From the IMG/VR virus record IMGVR_UViG_3300009703_000119, positions 1 to 22,666 of that record: a stretch of 22,666 nt of DNA; one strand, written 5' to 3'. Shown one piece after another: positions 20,040 to 22,666 of this stretch. A program made the position numbers and the translations under genes. This stretch comes from a virus. How positions within the stretch are numbered: the stretch's first letter is position 1; every line of letters starts with the position of its first letter. The notes under the pieces were generated by a model. The model worked only from the letters and a program-made list of their open reading frames with translations. It had not been told where the DNA came from and made no database searches.

Positions 20040-20489
20040 TTATATGTCGTGGAATATATCTTCAGGGTTATCCACGGTCGCTAGAACTTCATCATCATTG
20101 AGAAGTCTAACTTCACCCCCATCTATTTTCATTCTAGATCCGGCGTATCTAGCAAAGACTACCCAGCTTCCTTTTTTACACCAAGGTCCTTCTGGATATC
20201 TTTTTTTATCTCTATAACAATCCGGTCCTAATGCTAGAACCAATCCACAAGTCGATGCCACCTGTGCTCGTTCTACAACATCATCAGTTATAATTATTCC
20301 CCCTTTAGTTCGGTCTTTCATTTTAAAAGGCAGAACTAAAATTCTCCAACCCGTTGGTTTGGGTAATTTAGCGTGTTCAGATGTTAAATCTTTTTCAGGT
20401 TTTTTAGGTTCTTGATCGTATTTTTCCTGGAGGGCTTCCTTATGTTTTGGAACCTCCGCTTGGTTTGATACTGATAACTGTTCCGTCAT
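20040..20489 (-). CDS. GroES-like co-chaperonin
   Basis: 149 residues. From residue 47 on, GWRILVLPFKMKDRTKGGII, VVERAQVASTCGLVLALGPD, SWVVFARYAGSRMKIDGGEV, RLLNDDEVLATVD follows the Cpn10 fold order. It includes a mobile-loop-like GGII that would bind the host GroEL apical domain. The 45 N-terminal residues are a charged extension absent from bacterial GroES, and CYRDKKRYPEGPWCKKGS is an insertion near the roof region. By analogy with T4 gp31 it may adapt host GroEL to fold the capsid protein. It overlaps the preceding gene by 50 bases but has its own AAAGGAG site 8 bases ahead of ATG 20489. Confidence 0.85.
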   Translation of the reverse strand: MTEQLSVSNQAEVPKHKEALQEKYDQEPKKPEKDLTSEHAKLPKPTGWRILVLPFKMKDRTKGGIIITDDVVERAQVASTCGLVLALGPDCYRDKKRYPEGPWCKKGSWVVFARYAGSRMKIDGGEVRLLNDDEVLATVDNPEDIFHDI

Positions 20490-20679
20490 TTTTTTGCTCC
20501 TTTTTTTGTAGCAGGTTGGATATTTCCTGATCTAAATATTGATACGTTCGTATCTGACCCAACATATATTGATATTTCTCCATGTTGTCAATAGCGCCTG
20601 AAACCATGGAAGTTACAATATCATCATGTCTCATCTTAATGATTCGTTTAATCTTATCTATAAATACTAAATCTTCCAT
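20440..20679 (-). CDS. Small helical protein upstream of the co-chaperonin
   Basis: 79 residues. MEDLVFIDKIKRIIKMRHDD, IVTSMVSGAIDNMEKYQYML, GQIRTYQYLDQEISNLLQKK reads as two or three long amphipathic helices followed by a short loose end. I have seen comparable proteins before the head module of pelagiphage-type genomes, without a function. Its start is the ATG in TAATG at the end of the 43-residue gene, and its 3' part overlaps the co-chaperonin start by 50 bases in another frame. A dimerising helical hairpin or portal-associated factor is possible but not shown. Confidence 0.7.
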   Translation of the reverse strand: MEDLVFIDKIKRIIKMRHDDIVTSMVSGAIDNMEKYQYMLGQIRTYQYLDQEISNLLQKKEQKNDGTVISIKPSGGSKT

Positions 20680-20810
20680 TATTTCTTCTTTTTTTTCTTC
20701 TTTTTCTTTTTTCCTACTGGCTTACTACCATAAGCTTTTGTCCATTCTTTTGCAATCTTTGGTTCATTTTTCCAAAGATATCTACGTTGTTTTTCTGATC
20801 TAAACGGCAT
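20679..20810 (-). CDS. Tiny basic protein MPFRSEKQRRYLW
   Basis: 43 residues: MPFRSEKQRRYLWKNEPKIA, KEWTKAYGSKPVG, then ten lysines. The opening (MPF.SE.QRRYLW...P.IA..W) is a small conserved phage protein I recognise from many genomes, with unknown function. Both ends are TAATG overlaps, at 20810 with the DUF6321-type gene and at 20679 with the 79-residue gene, which strongly supports it as real despite its length. The lysine tract corresponds to a run of AAA/AAG codons where slippage is possible. It might bind nucleic acid or the capsid interior. Confidence 0.75.
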   Translation of the reverse strand: MPFRSEKQRRYLWKNEPKIAKEWTKAYGSKPVGKKKKKKKKKK

Positions 20811-21052
20811 TAACAGTTCCAAGCCCTTAGGGATTTATTGATTCTACTGTTAGGATCTCTAGCTGTTTTAGCTGATGTTAGTTTCTTTTTCATACCCCCC
20901 ATTCTAGCACAAAAACTGGATCTTCTTTTATTACCTACTTTTTTGCTAGGTGCTTTTAAAGTTCCTTTTTTATAACTTGCACGACCTTTAGCATTTAATC
21001 CTCCTTTTGGATTCTTGCCTTCTTTTCTTTGCCATGCTGCAGTTTTAGCCAT
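20810..21052 (-). CDS. Small basic protein, DUF6321-like
   Basis: 80 residues. AAWQRKEGKNPKGGLNAKGR, then GTLKAPSKK, RRSSFCARMGGMKKKLTSAK, and DPNSRINKSLRAWNC agree with the DUF6321 pattern known from many phage genomes (AWQR.EGK...GGLN..G, FCARM.GM, DP.SRIN.SLR.W.C). The highly conserved Cys residues and basic charge suggest a nucleic-acid or metal contact, but no function is established that I know of. It lies in the chain of small genes joined by TAATG. Confidence 0.75.
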   Translation of the reverse strand: MAKTAAWQRKEGKNPKGGLNAKGRASYKKGTLKAPSKKVGNKRRSSFCARMGGMKKKLTSAKTARDPNSRINKSLRAWNC

Positions 21053-21201
21053 TATCTTTTTTTAGCTGTCCTTGCAGATCGTTTAAATTGTTTAGCAGTA
21101 GGAGCGCCTTTACTTCCAGGCTTTCTCATTTTTTCTCCACTACCTGCTTTGATTCTTTTTCTTTTAGCATGAATGTTTGCGTATAAACCTCGTTTAGCCA
21201 T
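21052..21201 (-). CDS. Tiny basic protein MAKRGLYANIHAKRKRI
   Basis: 49 residues: MAKRGLYANIHAKRKRIKAG, SGEKMRKPGSKGAPTAKQFK, RSARTAKKR. It is one of the most conserved small proteins I know across marine phages, with no assigned function. Both boundaries are TAATG overlaps (start at 21201, stop ending at 21052). High Lys/Arg content suggests RNA, DNA or capsid-interior binding. Confidence 0.75.
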   Translation of the reverse strand: MAKRGLYANIHAKRKRIKAGSGEKMRKPGSKGAPTAKQFKRSARTAKKR

Positions 21202-21416
21202 TACAGTTCTCCTTTAGGTATGTTGTAATCTTTTAATACTTGTAATTTTTCTTCTGCTGTTGCAATTTTATGTAGCTGACAATCTAATTCTTTTTGATGA
21301 TTAAGATGTTCACTAACCCCAACTGAATTTTCTAATAGTAATTTAATAGTAGCATCCGCTGCTGCTATTTCTGCTTCATACTGTTTTTCTAATGCGTCTA
21401 TCAAGACTCTTCTCAT
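21201..21416 (-). CDS. Small coiled-coil protein
   Basis: 71 residues. MRRVLIDALEKQYEAEIAAA, DATIKLLLENSVGVSEHLNH, then QKELDCQLHKIATAEEKLQV, LKDYNIPKGEL. Two helices with a hydrophobic repeat are separated by a short VGVSEHLN linker, probably an antiparallel hairpin that oligomerises. It is the one acidic-to-neutral protein in a chain of basic ones. TAATG overlaps lie at both ends. The family is not recognised. Confidence 0.65.
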   Translation of the reverse strand: MRRVLIDALEKQYEAEIAAADATIKLLLENSVGVSEHLNHQKELDCQLHKIATAEEKLQVLKDYNIPKGEL

Positions 21417-21655
21417 TAGGCTGATTTTCTTTCTCTCGCCATTTTTTTAAATGTTTTAGCTAAGGCTTTAGCTCTACCTGTACATCCTGGTTTAGTAATA
21501 GGAGTACATTTTCCTTTCGTTCCTCTTTTCTTAATTGATTTATTAACTGATTGAATCCAATTACCATCTTTAAGTCCAACACGACCCCCTGAAGCATAAA
21601 CTCTTCTTTTACTTTTCATAGGGAAGGATGCTGTTGAATCAAAATATTGTGGCAT
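21416..21655 (-). CDS. Small basic protein with SGGRVGLKDG motif
   Basis: 79 residues. MPQYFDSTASFPMKSKRRVY, ASGGRVGLKDGNWIQSVNKS, IKKRGTKGKCTPITKPGCTG, RAKALAKTFKKMARERKSA. The SGGRVGLKDG segment is a turn motif frequent in small phage proteins, and the GKCTPITKPGC stretch has two Cys nine residues apart. Function is unknown. TAATG overlaps on both sides. Confidence 0.65.
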   Translation of the reverse strand: MPQYFDSTASFPMKSKRRVYASGGRVGLKDGNWIQSVNKSIKKRGTKGKCTPITKPGCTGRAKALAKTFKKMARERKSA

Positions 21656-21819
21656 TATTTTAGCTCTTTTACTATTCTACGTTTTTCTTCTTTAAGATTT
21701 TTTTTACCTTTTCTAGTGTATCCTTTTTCAGCGTCTACACGGCCAAGTTCTTCTAAACGATTCTCGCGTTTAGTATTACGTCTCTCAATACCATGACCTC
21801 TTTTAGAAATATCACCCAT
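21655..21819 (-). CDS. Tiny charged protein, 54 residues
   Basis: MGDISKRGHGIERRNTKREN, RLEELGRVDAEKGYTRKGKK, NLKEEKRRIVKELK. It is highly charged and helical, with no recognised family. The ATG is one base after the TAA of the 73-residue gene, and its own TAA overlaps the next ATG at 21655 (TAATG). The tight fit in the gene chain is the main evidence that it is real. Confidence 0.65.
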   Translation of the reverse strand: MGDISKRGHGIERRNTKRENRLEELGRVDAEKGYTRKGKKNLKEEKRRIVKELK

Positions 21820-21820
21820 A

Positions 21821-22042
21821 TTATCTATTTATCTTACCAGATTTTTTAGCTTTACTTCCAAATCTTCCGTAAGACTCATCTCTGCTTGCTTTTAATTGTG
21901 CAGGTGTTCTTTTCTTTTTAATTCTCATTGCAATAGATTCGTCTTTTCTATCTTTGTAACCTTGTTTTTTAACTTTGCCACCTTTCTTCATACCACTTCC
22001 GTATGGAAATCTGACATTGCTTCTTACTCCGTTTTGTCTCAT
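21821..22042 (-). CDS. Small basic protein with GGKV motif
   Basis: 73 residues. MRQNGVRSNVRFPYGSGMKK, GGKVKKQGYKDRKDESIAMR, IKKKRTPAQLKASRDESYGR, FGSKAKKSGKINR. Strongly basic, with a short Gly-Gly-Lys-Val motif like the GG-R-V segments of the 79- and 93-residue neighbours. The DESIAMR..K and LKASRDESYG segments look like a DNA- or RNA-facing helix. It starts on the TAATG with the 93-residue gene. No function is known to me. Confidence 0.65.
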   Translation of the reverse strand: MRQNGVRSNVRFPYGSGMKKGGKVKKQGYKDRKDESIAMRIKKKRTPAQLKASRDESYGRFGSKAKKSGKINR

Positions 22043-22323
22043 TATTTTTTCCCTTTCATTAATGCTCTACCAAAACCACGTTTTGCGATTCCAGTAACTC
22101 GACCACCTTTACTAAATAATTCTCCATGATCACCATATCTAGGTACACTGTGATCTGCAAATGGAATGCTATCTTTACGATGACCAAACCAATTTACTCC
22201 TCGGCCAGCATCATCCATACCCGCTATAGAAGCTCTTCTTCTATTTTTTGCTAAAGCTAGTCCGCCCGCAAGAGCAGCACCGGCCATTAAAGCTTTTTTT
22301 AATTTTGATTTTTTCTTAGCCAT
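22042..22323 (-). CDS. Small basic protein with hydrophobic N-terminal segment
   Basis: 93 residues. A Lys-rich start (AKKKSKLKKALMAGAALAGG) leads into an Ala/Gly/Leu stretch at about 9-26, which could be a short membrane or amphipathic helix. NRRRASIAGMDDAGRGVNWF follows, then SKGGRVTGIAKRGFGRALMK at the C-terminus. That last motif recurs in small phage virion proteins, to my memory. It starts after a weak GGAATTAAC site and is first in the TAATG chain. It might be a virion-internal or ejected peptide, or an antiholin-like protein; unproven. Confidence 0.65.
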   Translation of the reverse strand: MAKKKSKLKKALMAGAALAGGLALAKNRRRASIAGMDDAGRGVNWFGHRKDSIPFADHSVPRYGDHGELFSKGGRVTGIAKRGFGRALMKGKK

Positions 22324-22361
22324 AATGTTAATTCCTATTCTAATTGTTAATTAAACGCAAC

Positions 22362-22652
22362 TTATTTCTTACCACCATTTCGGAATATTTGCGTTCCTTT
22401 TATTCCAAATACGCTCGCTACGACCAAAATCCAAAGGTTAGTGAACCATTTTGGCAGATTCGAGAAATACTCGAAAAAGATATCTATCTTCTGCATAGCC
22501 GCCGGATCCTCTGTCCAAACCGACCAGGCGAGCACAATTATCGGGAGTGTCAAAATCGCAAGAACGATTTCGTCCTTGTAGTCGTTTTGCCGAGCTTCTA
22601 AAAGTTTGCCCTGGTAAGATTCTTCACCCGAGGCCATACGCTGTGCATGCAT
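22362..22652 (-). CDS. Holin-like membrane protein (start may lie outside)
   Basis: At least 96 residues. Residues about 28-46 (IVLAILTLPIIVLAWSVW) and 70-86 (FTNLWILVVASVFGIKG) are membrane segments joined by a loop with LPKWF. The N-terminus is soluble and helical (EESYQGKLLEARQNDYKDE) and the C-terminus basic. The K-DE-hydrophobic-P and P-W-x-LVVASFGIKG layout resembles the three-TM holins of gene transfer agents and marine phages (PF11351-type), to my memory. The frame is open beyond ATG 22652 to the window edge, so the true start could lie further upstream; ATG 22637 is another candidate. A holin would let lysozyme reach the cell wall at the end of infection. Confidence 0.65.
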   Translation of the reverse strand: MHAQRMASGEESYQGKLLEARQNDYKDEIVLAILTLPIIVLAWSVWTEDPAAMQKIDIFFEYFSNLPKWFTNLWILVVASVFGIKGTQIFRNGGKK

Positions 22653-22663
22653 AAGCTGTGCAT
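22634..22663 (-). repeat. Two 15-base tandem units in the holin N-terminus
   Basis: On the minus strand ATGCACAGCTTATGC and ATGCACAGCGTATGG follow each other directly, encoding (D/H)-AQ-(L/R)-M twice in frame. The array may continue beyond the window end. Confidence 0.5.
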
Positions 22664-22666
22664 CAG

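Noticed and set aside
20690-20720. Poly-pyrimidine run on the plus strand as a terminator U-tract
   Set aside because: It is simply the lysine codons (AAA/AAG) of the 43-residue gene on the minus strand, with no stem before it.
1-22666. tRNA genes, CRISPR array, integrase or insertion sequence
   Set aside because: No cloverleaf with a GGTTCGA-type arm, no regularly spaced identical repeats and no recombinase or transposase motif was found by eye on either strand.

Overview
The window is about 22.7 kb of a tailed double-stranded DNA phage genome, most likely a marine podovirus-like phage. I base this on the gene content: a Mu gpT-like major capsid protein, a scaffolding protein, short-tail adaptor and nozzle-type proteins, Kelch-repeat fibres, a GroES-like co-chaperonin and a block of 2-oxoglutarate/Fe(II) oxygenases. 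AT-rich DNA, lysine-rich small proteins and protein families I associate with uncultured ocean phages suggest a marine alphaproteobacterial host such as SAR11. The host is an inference. Every gene I accept is on the minus strand, so transcription runs from high to low coordinates. The ends are open: the genes at about 22650 and at 1 run into, or may run beyond, the edges. Terminase, portal, replication and lysozyme genes are not here.

In transcription order, 22652-20040 holds a holin-like membrane protein, eight very small and mostly basic genes chained by TAATG stop/start overlaps (three too short to be obvious), a helical protein and a GroES-like co-chaperonin. 20026-16975 is the head module: scaffold, a conserved small protein, a capsid-associated protein and the major capsid protein, closed by an 11-bp hairpin. 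16907-15586 holds small proteins, two of which overlap out of frame. It also has a promoter and leader with a palindrome, a 137-residue structural protein, a C(UUCG)G hairpin and a small beta-rich protein. 15577-13051 encodes the head-tail adaptors.

13039-6130 is the tail and adhesion module: a small tail protein, a Trp-Gly/Thr-Gly repeat protein, a fibre-type protein, and three Kelch-repeat proteins with two paralogous small proteins between them. One Kelch gene is an internal fusion of two propellers. A hairpin and a candidate promoter separate this from 6019-2887, a cassette of one coiled-coil protein and four consecutive 2OG-Fe(II) oxygenases with overlapping or nearly overlapping ends. 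A second candidate promoter then precedes a large nozzle/stabilization-type protein (2832-658) and a truncated Gly-rich virion-type protein (658-1).

The head and tail genes form one late virion-building programme. The oxygenase cassette sits inside it, with its own promoter, between the fibres and the nozzle. It is the most distinctive element and could modify virion proteins or host targets. A roughly 70-90 residue insertion domain shared by three otherwise different connector and nozzle proteins is the other striking structure. No tRNA, CRISPR array, integrase or insertion sequence was seen.
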